DNA of 64,000 bases from Pseudoips prasinana (taxonomy: Eukaryota > Arthropoda > Insecta > Lepidoptera > Nolidae), in assembly GCA_951640165.1 (NCBI GenBank), contig OX621253.1:33797969-33861968 (forward strand). The letters are read 5' to 3'. The notes under the pieces are model-generated. The model was not told the DNA's origin. It saw only the letters and a program-made list of their open reading frames with translations, and ran no database searches. The translations under genes were made by a program, and so were the position numbers. Positions 55,331 to 64,000 of the stretch are shown in pieces (position 1 is the stretch's first letter; each line of letters begins with the position of its first letter).

Positions 55331-55357
55331 TGGGTAGAGTCGAACATCGCATCCTCC
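55309..55357 (+). promoter_or_regulatory. Stop-start hairpin presenting UAAUG (A13)
   Basis: Arms 55309-55326 and 55340-55357 pair over 18 bp with a single G-U; loop 55327-55339 contains TAATG. Both arms are coding, the left in ORF1 (GAMFD), the right in ORF2 (VEHRILQ). Confidence 0.7.
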
Positions 55358-58300
55358 AGGCGAACACCAACCACTGCAGAGCGGCCCAGGATCTGCTGAT
55401 GCAGACTGTGGCCGAGTGGTTGGTGGACGTGGCGGTGGTCGCCGAGCCGTACTCGGTGCCTGGTCGTTGGCTGGGTGATCGAGACGGCTTGGTGGCGTTG
55501 GTGTCGCGGCCTGCCACGGACTCCCCTCCCCTCTCGCTTTTAGAGAGGGGTCCGGGATACGTGGCCGCCGCGTGGGGAGAAATAGCCCTGGTCGGGGTCT
55601 ATTTCTCCCCAAACCGCCCTCTAAGGGACTTCGAGAATTTTCTCGAGGTCCTTACGGCAGTCGTCGGGAGGGCGGCACCACGTCAGGTCGTAGTGTTGGG
55701 CGACCTGAACGCCAAGTCGGTGGCCTGGGGCAACCCAGCGGCGTCCTGCAACGTCCGGGGGCGCGCCGTCGAATTTTGGGCGGCCTCGTGCGGCGTGTCC
55801 CTGCTAAACAGGGGGGATGTTCAGACGTGTGTGCGGCAACAGGGAGGGTCAGTGGTGGACGTGTCGTTCGCCACCCCTGTGCTAGCCACACGCGTCGTGA
55901 ACTGGCGGGTGGAGATGGTGGAGACCCTGTCGGACCACCGATATGTGCGGTTCGACATCTCCACCCAGAGCCCGCGGGGGATGGCCCGCTCGGGCCAATC
56001 TCCCTTCCCGCGGTGGGCTCTCACCCGCCTGGACCGGGAGGCAGCCCTGGAGGCAGCGTTCCTCGAGGACTGGCTCTCGCCCCCTGTGGAGGGCACGGAC
56101 GTGGACGCCGCAGCGGTTCGGCTGCGGGGGTCCCTGACCGAGGTGTGCAACTCTAGCATGCCTCGGTCTCGCCGTCCGCCTCCCCGTCGCGCCGTTTATT
56201 GGTGGACGGTGGAGCTGGCGGGGCTCCGGGCCGCGTGCGTGGAGGCCAGAAGGGCCTACACGCGGAGTCGGCGGCGCACCAGCCGATGTCAGGCTGAAGA
56301 GGACCGCCTCTACGCCTCTTACTTAGAGGCAAAGACGGTCCTCAAGTCGGAAATGTGCGCCGCCGAGGACTCGGCAAAGGCCGAGATGCTGGAGGGCCTC
56401 GACAGGGATCCGTTTGGGAGGCCGTATAAGCAGGCGCGGAGCCAGCTGCGCCCTTACGGTCCCCCATTAGCGGAGACCCTAGAGCCGGCGTTGCTGGATG
56501 GGGTGGTTCGGTCACTGTTTCCGCGCAGGACCGACTTCACCCCACCAACGATGAACCCCCCGCTGGGGGGGTTGGTGGCTTCGCCGGAGGAGGAGGTGCC
56601 TCCAGTGTCGGCGGAGGAATTTCGCGCGGGGGTTCTGTCCCTCCGCGCGAAGAAGACGGCCCCTGGACCAGATGGCGTCCCCGCACGGGTGGTGGCCATC
56701 GCGGCGTCCTTCATGGAGCAGAGGTTTCGGGACCTCTTCAGCGCGTGCCTGACGGCTGGGAGGTTCCCAAAGATCTGGAAGGAGGGGCAGCTTTGCCTGC
56801 TCCGGAAGGAGGGACGCCCGGTGGACTCCCCCTCGGCATACCGGCCCATCGTTCTGCTCGATGAGGTCGGTAAATTGTTCGAGGGGATCATCGCCACCCG
56901 GCTAAATAGCCAGTTGCGGGAGGTAGGGCCAGACCTGTCGGACGCCCAGTTCGGGTTCCGACAAGGGCGTTCGACGGTCGATGCGTTGGCCCTACTCAGG
57001 GGCCAAGTGCGGGAAGCGGTCGAGGCTGGGGACGGAGTGTTGGCGGTGTCGTTCGACATCGCCAACGCGTTCAACTCCGTGCCCCACTCGACCATATTGG
57101 AGGCACTCCGGTATCACGGAGTGCCCCAATATCTGCGGGCGATCCTGGCCAACTACCTGGAGGACCGGGAGGTCCTCCTGGCGGACAGGACGGCCAGGAT
57201 CAGACGCTACGGCGCGGAGTCCGGTGTTCCACAAGGTTCGGTGCTAGGGCCCCTCTTGTGGAACATCGGATTCGATTGGCTGCTGCGCGGCACCCTCCTC
57301 CAGGGCACGGGTGTCATCTGCTATGCGGATGACACTCTCCTCGTTGCCCGGGGGAGGAACTTTGGGGAGGCGGCCTGTCTGGCCTCGGCTGGCGGATCCT
57401 TAGTGGCAGGTAGGATCCGCCAGCTTGGTTTGAGGGTAGCGCTGAACAAGACCGAGGCCGTGTTCTTTCACGGGCCTCGGCAGCGCTGCCCTCCTGACGC
57501 CCACATCGTGGTGGAGGGCGTCCGGATAGGGGTCGGGGCCCAGATGAAGTATCTGGGCCTCGTGCTGGACAGCAGGTGGCGCTTCGGCCCGCACTTTAGC
57601 GGGCTGTCGACGCGCCTGCTGAAAGCCGCGGACGCCCTCTCATGGCTCCTCCCAAACCTGGGCGGGCCCAAGGAGCGATGCCGGCGCCTCTATGCCGGCA
57701 TCTTAAAGAGTATGGCCCTATACGGGGCACCCATCTGGGCGGACTCCCTCCACAGGAGGGAGAATGCAACCGCCATCCGCAGGCCCCAACGGGCCATTGC
57801 ACAGCGGGTGGCGCGAGCGTACCGCTCGGTGGGTTTCGCGGCGGCGTGCGCTCTGGCCGGCACCCCTCCATGGGAATTGGAGGCATGGGTGCTCGCCAGA
57901 GTCTACGAGTGGACGGCGCGGCGTAGGGCGCTGGGTGAGCGCCCAGCCGCGGAAGAGCGGGTGGCCGTGCGGCGGGAGGCGAGGGATGCCATCGTCCTCC
58001 ACTGGGCACGTGATCTCGCCTCTGCCACCTTTGGGCGCCGGACGCTGGACGCGCTCGGTCCAGTCCTGCAGGACTGGCTCGAGCGCCCCCACGGTTTCCT
58101 CTCGTTCCGTCTGGTGCAGGTGTTGTCCGGGCATGGCTGTTTCGGAACGCACCTGCATCGGATTCGGAGGGAGGAAACCCCGGCGTGCCACGAGTGTGGA
58201 GCCGCGGAGGACACGGCGCAGCACACCCTCGAGGTGTGCCCAGCCTGGGCTGAGCTGCGCCGTGCCCTGACTGATATAGTCGGGCTAGACCTGTCACTTC

Positions 58301-58500
58301 CCAGTGTGGTGAACTCCATGCTGGGGAGTGAGGAGGCTTGGGCGGCGGTTGCCTCCTTTTGCGAGAATGTCATGTCGCAAAAGGAGGCGGCGGAGCGCGC
58401 GCGGGAGGATGATCCTCTCGCGCCGCCGCTCCGCAGGCGAAGAAGGGGTGGGAGACGGCGGTTGTACGATCGTCGCCTCCCTCCTTCTGGTGGTGATTAG
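55330..58500 (+). CDS. ORF2 endonuclease-reverse transcriptase, A13 (1056 aa)
   Basis: Full length with all EN residues (QANTNHC, VVAEPY, GDLNAK, TLSDHRY), RT motifs (FRQGRSTVDA, SFDIANAF, GVPQGSVLGPLL, CYADDTLLV) and CCHC finger (CHECGAAEDTAQHTLEVC). Differences from the others include GTGVICYADD for GTSVICYADD just before the catalytic box and ARGRNFGEA for ARGRDFREA. DVQTCVRQ is shared with A8. No sign of damage. Confidence 0.92.
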   Translation: MGRVEHRILQANTNHCRAAQDLLMQTVAEWLVDVAVVAEPYSVPGRWLGDRDGLVALVSRPATDSPPLSLLERGPGYVAAAWGEIALVGVYFSPNRPLRDFENFLEVLTAVVGRAAPRQVVVLGDLNAKSVAWGNPAASCNVRGRAVEFWAASCGVSLLNRGDVQTCVRQQGGSVVDVSFATPVLATRVVNWRVEMVETLSDHRYVRFDISTQSPRGMARSGQSPFPRWALTRLDREAALEAAFLEDWLSPPVEGTDVDAAAVRLRGSLTEVCNSSMPRSRRPPPRRAVYWWTVELAGLRAACVEARRAYTRSRRRTSRCQAEEDRLYASYLEAKTVLKSEMCAAEDSAKAEMLEGLDRDPFGRPYKQARSQLRPYGPPLAETLEPALLDGVVRSLFPRRTDFTPPTMNPPLGGLVASPEEEVPPVSAEEFRAGVLSLRAKKTAPGPDGVPARVVAIAASFMEQRFRDLFSACLTAGRFPKIWKEGQLCLLRKEGRPVDSPSAYRPIVLLDEVGKLFEGIIATRLNSQLREVGPDLSDAQFGFRQGRSTVDALALLRGQVREAVEAGDGVLAVSFDIANAFNSVPHSTILEALRYHGVPQYLRAILANYLEDREVLLADRTARIRRYGAESGVPQGSVLGPLLWNIGFDWLLRGTLLQGTGVICYADDTLLVARGRNFGEAACLASAGGSLVAGRIRQLGLRVALNKTEAVFFHGPRQRCPPDAHIVVEGVRIGVGAQMKYLGLVLDSRWRFGPHFSGLSTRLLKAADALSWLLPNLGGPKERCRRLYAGILKSMALYGAPIWADSLHRRENATAIRRPQRAIAQRVARAYRSVGFAAACALAGTPPWELEAWVLARVYEWTARRRALGERPAAEERVAVRREARDAIVLHWARDLASATFGRRTLDALGPVLQDWLERPHGFLSFRLVQVLSGHGCFGTHLHRIRREETPACHECGAAEDTAQHTLEVCPAWAELRRALTDIVGLDLSLPSVVNSMLGSEEAWAAVASFCENVMSQKEAAERAREDDPLAPPLRRRRRGGRRRLYDRRLPPSGGD

Positions 58501-58821
58501 CGGGCGACAGGCGCGGGGGCGCCTTCGCTCGCATTGCACTAATCACCACCCTCGTCGGGCGGGAACGGCCGAGCACTCACGGTCGTTCCCGGGCCCCTCC
58601 ACTTAGGGAGGGGCGTGCGGGCCCCGCTGTAAAGGCGGGCGGTCGTCGGTGGGGGACTGGACGTAAAGGCTGTGCCGGTTTCCCAGTCCTCCTCCAAATA
58701 GACGATGCGGGAGTGCCGCTGGGTTATTTTAGTGGGTATCCCGGGACTAGCCCGGCGAGTCCCACATAACCCGTCCATCCCCCAATGGGCGGGTATGCGT
58801 AACGCATTTTTTTCCCAGCGT

Positions 58822-58822
<1 letters not shown>
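58501..58822 (+). other. 3' UTR of A13 with family B-like hairpin
   Basis: Family A type up to 58739, then CCCGGGACTAGCCCGGCGAG (58740-58759), which matches family B (940-957) and not the A consensus, then A type again. Ends CAGCGTC before poly(A). Confidence 0.78.
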
Positions 58823-58866
<44 letters not shown>

Positions 58867-58878
58867 TTAGGTTAGGTT
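58823..58878 (+). repeat. Poly(A) plus telomeric spacer
   Basis: 42 A residues, then GGTTAGGTTAGGTT, followed by GGGGA before the GGGGAACC start of A14. Confidence 0.85.
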
Positions 58879-59043
58879 GGGGAGGGGAACCACCCCACAG
58901 TGCTTGCGTCCACGTCGCGTTCCCCGGAAACGTCCCAGTTCTGACCACCGTAACGGAGTGGCAGACTGGGTACGGCTAAAGTGCACTGTGCATCGTAGCG
59001 AACTTAGACTGCTTGGAGTGCTACGAATTTTTGATTGCGGAAT
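58879..59043 (+). other. 5' UTR of A14, with extra GGGGA
   Basis: Same hairpins as in A6 after the additional five bases. Confidence 0.65.
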
Positions 59044-61159
59044 ATGCCGAAACCTGCGCGGGATGCCCTCGGTGCATTTTGTCAAAAAAGGCCCTTCTCA
59101 GGGCCAACCCAAAGGCCCTTCTCAGGGCCAACCCAAAGGCCCTTCTCAGGGCCAACCCAAAGGCCCTTCTCAGGGCCAACCAAAAGGCCCTTCTCAGGGC
59201 CAACGCGACGCTTCCTTAGCGTCGAACGAAGGCAGGGCCTTCTACGGCGGGAACGTGGACTCCGACGATGAGTCCATTGTTTCGGATGCGGACTCGATGG
59301 CGGTCGAGGATTCGCGATCGCGATCCTTGTCAAGAAAGCGGAAGACCTTTTTGAAGGACGGGTCGGATGGCTCCTCGGCTTCGGATTCTGCCAAGAAGAA
59401 GGTGAAAGCCAAGAAGACAACGACAGCGGCAGACACCCACGATGTGGGCTTAGCCGACGCCCAGCGCGAGCTGGACCTGGCTCGGCGGGAGCAGCTCCAG
59501 CAAGAGCTGGAGGAGCGGGTAGCGGCCAAAGAAGAACGGGCGCGCGTCGCCCGTGCCAAGTCCGGGTACGGTGCGTCCAGCGTGCTGTACTCGGACCACT
59601 CCCTGGCCGAACTGAAGAGGATGGCCTTGGAGGACGAGGAGGCGATCGCGGAGGTCGCCGCCAAGTCCTCGCATTTGAAGGGGACTTTCCAGAAGTCCCT
59701 CAGATGCCGGGCCGCCAGCATGCGTGGCATCGTCGCGGAGCTGGTGGACCGCAAGGCCAGCGATGAAACGCGGCAACTGCAGGCGAAGGTAGATCGCCTG
59801 CAGTCGGAGGTCAGCCAGCTGCACATGAAGCTGGCTGAAGCCACGGCCCGGCCATCCCAAGCTGAGCCTAGACCTGCGGCAGAGAGCCTAGCCTCCTCCC
59901 CTGGCCTTGAGGATGTCCTCCGCAAGGTCATGGCGGAGGAGAGGGCGTTTGTGAGAGCCTGCCTGGCAGGCATTGAGGACCGGCTCTTGCCGGCGAAAGT
60001 CGTTCGACCGCCACTTGCGGCGGATAAGAGGCGAGTGGAGCCGGTGCCTAGCTCCTCGAGGGAGGACGCCCATCTTCCTTCGACCACCCCGACCAACCAG
60101 CAGGGCTGGACGAAGGTGGTCGGTAAGGGCAAGGGCAAGGGAAAAAGGACGGCAGCTGTCGTCCCTGCCGTTCCCGCCACCACCACTCCCAGCCAGTCGC
60201 AGCCGAAAGGGAAAGGGAAGGGGAAGAGCACCCCTCCAGCCCCAGCTGTCTCCGCCACCACCCCTGCCGGTCAGTCGTCGACTGGCAAGGAAAAGGGGAA
60301 GGGTTCGCCCCCAGCCGGTGCCAAGAGGAACCTGGTTCCTCCCAAGACCGCGGCCGTCGTGGTGACGCTCACCGCAGAGGCCGCGGAGCGGGGTGAGACG
60401 TACGCGTCCATGTTGGTGCGGGCGCGTGCCACTGCCGATCCCACCAAACTGGGGATCGGCAAAGTCTCATGCCGCAAGACACAGGCTGGGGCTCGTATAT
60501 TCGAGTTCCCTGGTGCGGAGGGCGGCAAAAACGCGGACCTCTTCGCAGCTAAGCTGCAAGAGGTCATCGCAGACTCGGCGAAGGTGGCCAGGCCGGTGAA
60601 GTCGGCGGCCTTCGAGGTGACGGACCTGGACGACTCCGTCACCAAGGAGGAGGTGGTAGCGGCGGTCGCAGCCATAGGTGGCTGCGCAGTCGCAGCGGTG
60701 CAGGGCGGGGGCATCAGGCCCGGGCGCGGCGGCATGGGCGCAATTCGCCTGGAGTGCCCAGTCACCGCTGCCAAAGCCGTCCTCGAGAAGGGACGGTTCG
60801 CCGTCGGGTTCAGCTCGGCGGCGGTCCGGGCCCTTGAGGTCCTGCCACTGAGGTGTTACCGGTGCTTCGGCATCGGCCACACCCGGGCCCTCTGTCCGTC
60901 CAGTGTCGACAGGGCGGACAGCTGCTACCGCTGCGGCAAGGAGGGGCACAAAGCCGCCTCCTGCGAGGCCACCGCACCGCACTGCGCGGTGTGTGCCGCC
61001 AGTGGCCGCCCTGCGGGGCACATCATGAAGGGGAGAAACTGCAGTCCTCCCCTTAAGAAGGGCAAAATACAGGCGCCGACCCGGCCTGTCGCTGCCACCG
61101 CCACCCCAGTAGCTGGGACCTCGCCGGCTGTGGAGGAGGAGGGTGTGATGTCCGATTAA
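59044..61159 (+). pseudogene. ORF1 of A14, frameshift in the tenth codon region
   Basis: The usual start ATG (59044) is followed by MPKPARDALG, but an inserted base (CTCGGTGCATT for CTCGGGCATT near 59072) shifts the frame. An ATG at 59063 lies in the main frame and would give MPSVHFVKKGPSQ and the rest of a normal protein of about 698 residues: five KGPSQGQ units, acidic region, coiled coils, linker, C-terminal domain and three knuckles (CYRCFGIGHTRALC, CYRCGKEGHKAASC, CAVC...HIMKGRNC). So the copy may still express a near-complete ORF1 from the internal start. Ends in TAATG. Confidence 0.75.
59087..59206 (+). repeat. 24 bp coding repeat, 5 units
   Basis: One unit more than the usual four; all five keep the GGCCCT/AGGGCC arms. 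Confidence 0.85.
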
Positions 61160-61186
61160 TGGGTAGAGTCGGACATCGCATCCTCC
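61138..61186 (+). promoter_or_regulatory. Stop-start hairpin with compensatory change (A14)
   Basis: Arms 61138-61155 and 61169-61186. TCCGA/TCGGA as in A4, with full pairing including one T-G; loop with TAATG. Confidence 0.7.
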
Positions 61187-64000
61187 AGGCGAACACCAAC
61201 CACTGCAGAGCGGCACAGGATCTGCTGATGCAGACTGTGGCCGAGTGGTTGGTGGACGTGGCGGTGGTCGCCGAGCCGTACTCGATACCTGGCCGTTGGC
61301 TGGGTGATCGGGACGGCTTGGTGGCGTTGGTGTCGCGGCCTGCCACGGACTCCCCTCCCCTCTCGCTTTTAGAGAGGGGTCCGGGATACGTGGCCGCCGC
61401 GTGGGGAGACATAGCCCTGGTCGGGGTCTATTTCTCCCCAAACCGCCCTCTAAGGGACTTCGAGGATTTTCTCGAAGTCCTTACGGCAGTCGTCGGGAGG
61501 GCGGCACCACGTCAGGTCGTCGTGGTGGGCGACCTGAACGCCAAGTCGGTGGCCTGGGGCAACTCAGCGGCGTCCTGCAACGTCCGGGGGCGCGCCGTCG
61601 AATTTTGGGCGGCCTCGTGCGGCGTGTCTCTCCTAAACAGGGGGGATGTTCACACGTGTGTGCGGCAACAGGGAGGGTCAGTGGTGGACGTATCGTTCGC
61701 CACCCCTGTGCTAGCCGCCCGCGTTGTGAACTGGCGGGTGGAGATGGTGGAGACCCTGTCGGACCACCGATATGTGCGGTTCGACATCTCCACCCAGAGC
61801 CCGCGGGGGATGGCCCGCTCGGGCCAATCACCCTTCCCGCGGTGGGCTCTCACCCGCCTGGACCGGGAGTTAGCCCAGGAGGCGGCGTTCCTCGAGGACT
61901 GGCTCTCGCCCCCTGTGGAGGGCACGGACGTGGACGCCGCAGCGGTTCGGCTGCGGGGGTCCCTGACCGAGGTGTGCAACTCCAGCATGCCTCGGTCTCG
62001 CCGTCCGCCTCCCCGTCGCGCCGTTTATTGGTGGACGGTGGAGCTGGCGGGGCTCCGGGCCGCGTGCGTGGAGGCCAGGAGGGCCTACACGCGGAGTCGG
62101 CGGCGCACTAACCGATGTCAGGCTGAGGAGGGCCGCCTCTACGCCTCTTACCTAGAGGCAAAGACGGTCCTCAAGTCGGCAATGTGCGCCGCCGAGGACT
62201 CGGCAAAGGCCGAGATGCTGGAGGGCCTTGATAGGGATCCGTTTGGGAGGCCGTATAGGCAGGCGCGGAGCCAGCTGCGCCCTTACGGTCCCCCATTAGC
62301 GGAGACCCTAGAGCCGGCGTTGCTGGATGGGGTGATTCGGTCACTGTTTCCGCGCAGGACCGACTTCACCCCACCAACGATGAACCCCCCGCTGGGGGGG
62401 GTGGTGGCTTCGCCGGAGGAGGAGGTGCCTCCAGTGTCGGCGGAGGAATTTCGCGCGGGGGTTCTGTCCCTCCGCGCGAAGAAGACGGCCCCTGGACCAG
62501 ATGGCGTCCCCGCACGGGTGGTGGCCATCGCAGCGTCCTTCATGGAGCAGAGGTTTCGGGACCTCTTCAGCGCGTGCCTGACGGCTGGGAGGTTCCCGAA
62601 GATCTGGAAGGAGGGGCAGCTTTGCCTGCTCCGGAAGGAGGGACGCCCGGTGGACTCCCCCTCGGCATACCGGCCCATCGTTCTGCTCGATGAGGTCGGT
62701 AAACTGTTCGAGGGGATCATCGCCACCCGGCTTAACAGCCACTTGCGGGAGGTAGGGCCAGACCTGTCGGACGCCCAGTTCGGGTTTCGACAGGGGCGTT
62801 CGACGGTCGACGCGGTGGCCCTACTCAGGGGCCAAGTTCAGGAGGCGGTCGAGGCTGGGGACGGAGTGTTGGCGGTGTCGTTCGACATCGCCAACGCGTT
62901 CAACTCCGTGCCCCACTCGACCATATTGGAGGCACTCCGGTACCACGGAGTGCCCCAATATCTGCGGGTGATCCTGGCCAACTACCTGGAGGACCGGGAG
63001 GTCCTCCTGGCGGACAGGACGGCCAGGATTAGGCGCTACGGCGCGGAGTCCGGTGTTCCACAGGGTTCGGTGCTAGGACCTCTCTTGTGGAACATCGGAT
63101 TCGATTGGCTGCTGCGCGGCACCCTCCTCCAGGGCACGAGTGTCATCTGCTACGCGGATGACACTCTCCTCGTTGCCCGGGGGAGGGACTTTAGGGAGGC
63201 GGCCTGTCTGGCCTCAGCTGGCGGATCCTTAGTGGCAGGTAGGATCCGCCAGCTTGGATTGAGGGTGGCGCTGAACAAGACCGAGGCCGTGTTCTTTCAC
63301 GGGCCTCGGCAGCGCTGCCCTCCAGACGCCCACATTGTGGTGGAGGGCGTCCGGATAGGGGTCGGGGCCCAGATGAAGTATCTGGGCCTCGTGCTGGACA
63401 GCAGGTGGCGCTTCGGCCCGCACTTTAGCGGGCTGTCGACGCGCCTGCTGAAAGCCGCGGACGCCCTCTCATGGCTCCTCCCAAACCTGGGAGGGCCCAA
63501 GGAGCGATGCCGGCGCCTCTATGCCGGCATCCTCAAGAGTATGGCCCTGTATGGGGCACCCATCTGGGCGGACTCCCTCCACAGGAGGGAGAATGCAACC
63601 GCCATCCGCAGGCCCCAACGGGCCATTGCACAGCGGGTGGCGAGAGCCTACCGCTCAGTGGGCTTCGCGGCGGCGTGCGCTCTGGCCGGCACCCCTCCCT
63701 GGGAATTGGAGGCATGGGTGCTCGCCAGAGTGTACGAATGGGCGGCGCGGCGTAGGGCGCTGGGTGAGCGCCCCGCCGCGCAAGAGCGGGATGCCGTGCG
63801 GCGGGAGGCGAGGGACGCAATCGTCCTACACTGGACACGGGACCTCGCCTCCGCCACATTTGGACGCCGGACGCTGGACGCGCTCGGTCCAGTCCTGCGG
63901 GACTGGCTCGAGCGCCCCCACGGTTTCCTCTCTTTCCGTCTGGTGCAGGTGTTGTCCGGGCATGGCTGCTTCGGAACGCACCTGCATCGGATCCAGAGGG
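61159..64000 (+). CDS. ORF2 endonuclease-reverse transcriptase, A14 (partial, 3' end outside window)
   Basis: Reads MGRVGHRILQANTNHC from the ATG in TAATG and I see no stop to the window edge, about 947 codons. Endonuclease motifs (VVAEPY, GDLNAK, TLSDHRY) and RT motifs (FRQGRSTVDA, SFDIANAF, GVPQGSVLGPLL, YADD) are present. It reads WGNSAASC for WGNPAASC and DRELAQEA for DRESAQEA. The CCHC finger would lie just beyond the edge. The part from 62812 is nearly identical to A9. Confidence 0.85.
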   Translation, partial: MGRVGHRILQANTNHCRAAQDLLMQTVAEWLVDVAVVAEPYSIPGRWLGDRDGLVALVSRPATDSPPLSLLERGPGYVAAAWGDIALVGVYFSPNRPLRDFEDFLEVLTAVVGRAAPRQVVVVGDLNAKSVAWGNSAASCNVRGRAVEFWAASCGVSLLNRGDVHTCVRQQGGSVVDVSFATPVLAARVVNWRVEMVETLSDHRYVRFDISTQSPRGMARSGQSPFPRWALTRLDRELAQEAAFLEDWLSPPVEGTDVDAAAVRLRGSLTEVCNSSMPRSRRPPPRRAVYWWTVELAGLRAACVEARRAYTRSRRRTNRCQAEEGRLYASYLEAKTVLKSAMCAAEDSAKAEMLEGLDRDPFGRPYRQARSQLRPYGPPLAETLEPALLDGVIRSLFPRRTDFTPPTMNPPLGGVVASPEEEVPPVSAEEFRAGVLSLRAKKTAPGPDGVPARVVAIAASFMEQRFRDLFSACLTAGRFPKIWKEGQLCLLRKEGRPVDSPSAYRPIVLLDEVGKLFEGIIATRLNSHLREVGPDLSDAQFGFRQGRSTVDAVALLRGQVQEAVEAGDGVLAVSFDIANAFNSVPHSTILEALRYHGVPQYLRVILANYLEDREVLLADRTARIRRYGAESGVPQGSVLGPLLWNIGFDWLLRGTLLQGTSVICYADDTLLVARGRDFREAACLASAGGSLVAGRIRQLGLRVALNKTEAVFFHGPRQRCPPDAHIVVEGVRIGVGAQMKYLGLVLDSRWRFGPHFSGLSTRLLKAADALSWLLPNLGGPKERCRRLYAGILKSMALYGAPIWADSLHRRENATAIRRPQRAIAQRVARAYRSVGFAAACALAGTPPWELEAWVLARVYEWAARRRALGERPAAQERDAVRREARDAIVLHWTRDLASATFGRRTLDALGPVLRDWLERPHGFLSFRLVQVLSGHGCFGTHLHRIQR

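Larger units (their letters stand above)
53064..58864 (+). mobile_element. A13: complete family A element, both ORFs open
   Basis: 5' UTR 53064-53215, ORF1 53216-55330, ORF2 55330-58500, 3' UTR 58501-58822 with a family B-type patch, and the longest poly(A) of the array (42 bases, 58823-58864), which may indicate a young insertion. Confidence 0.9.
58879..64000 (+). mobile_element. A14: full 5' end family A element, runs off the window
   Basis: Extra GGGGA (58879-58883), 5' UTR to 59043, ORF1 with an early frameshift, ORF2 from 61159 open to the window end. Confidence 0.85.

Noticed and set aside
1..64000. R1 or R2 elements in ribosomal DNA
   Set aside because: The proteins are R1-clade, but the flanks are TTAGG telomere repeats, not 28S rRNA sequence.

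Overview
The window is a 64 kb block of telomere-targeted non-LTR retrotransposons with no recognisable host gene. Every element lies on the + strand. Almost every element ends in a poly(A) run followed by one to three units of the insect telomere repeat (GGTTA), and the next element starts straight after that. The spacers, the two-ORF layout, the UAAUG stop-start overlap between ORF1 and ORF2, the three CCHC knuckles in ORF1 and the APE-type endonuclease plus reverse transcriptase in ORF2 all fit the R1-clade, SART-like telomere-specific elements known from insects with TTAGG telomeres (silkworm SART1 is the model). The host is therefore probably an insect or other arthropod with TTAGG telomeres; the species cannot be told from the sequence. 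The G-rich strand reads left to right, so the right side of the window should be the side nearer the chromosome end.

Three families are present. Family A is GC-rich and makes up most of the window. Family B appears only as a 3' end (1-1050). Family C is distinctly richer in A and T and occupies 39702-44544. I label the family A copies A1 to A14. Layout: B (1-1050); A1, a 3' fragment (1060-1770); A2, ORF1 tail plus internally deleted ORF2 (1771-4259); A3, 5'-truncated, disturbed by a 2572 bp tandem duplication (4271-8889); A4 (8904-14330), full length with an ORF1 nonsense codon and an endonuclease deletion; A5 (14340-18527), ORF1 intact and RT domain deleted; A6 (18537-24327) and A7 (24342-30112), complete and open; A8 (30127-35855), ORF2 intact, ORF1 with two frameshifts; A9 (35865-37736), 5'-truncated; A10 (37746-39701), 5'-truncated ORF1 plus half an ORF2, fused in frame to C; C (39702-44544), ORF1 tail plus intact ORF2; A11 (44549-50324), complete; A12 (50334-53054), 5'-truncated; A13 (53064-58863), complete; A14 (58879-64000), cut by the window end. 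Four copies (A6, A7, A11, A13) keep both ORFs open and may be competent.

How the parts should work together: ORF1 protein (repeat-rich N terminus, coiled coils, basic Gly-Lys linker, CCHC knuckles) binds the RNA. ORF2 protein cuts the telomeric repeat between T and A and primes reverse transcription on the element's 3' end. ORF2 is probably made by termination-reinitiation at UAAUG. The most interesting signals lie in RNA structure and junctions. UAAUG sits in the loop of an 18 bp hairpin with compensatory changes between copies. Three hairpins at the extreme 3' end are kept across all three families by covariation. Extra GGGG stands between the telomeric repeat and the body even of 5'-truncated copies.
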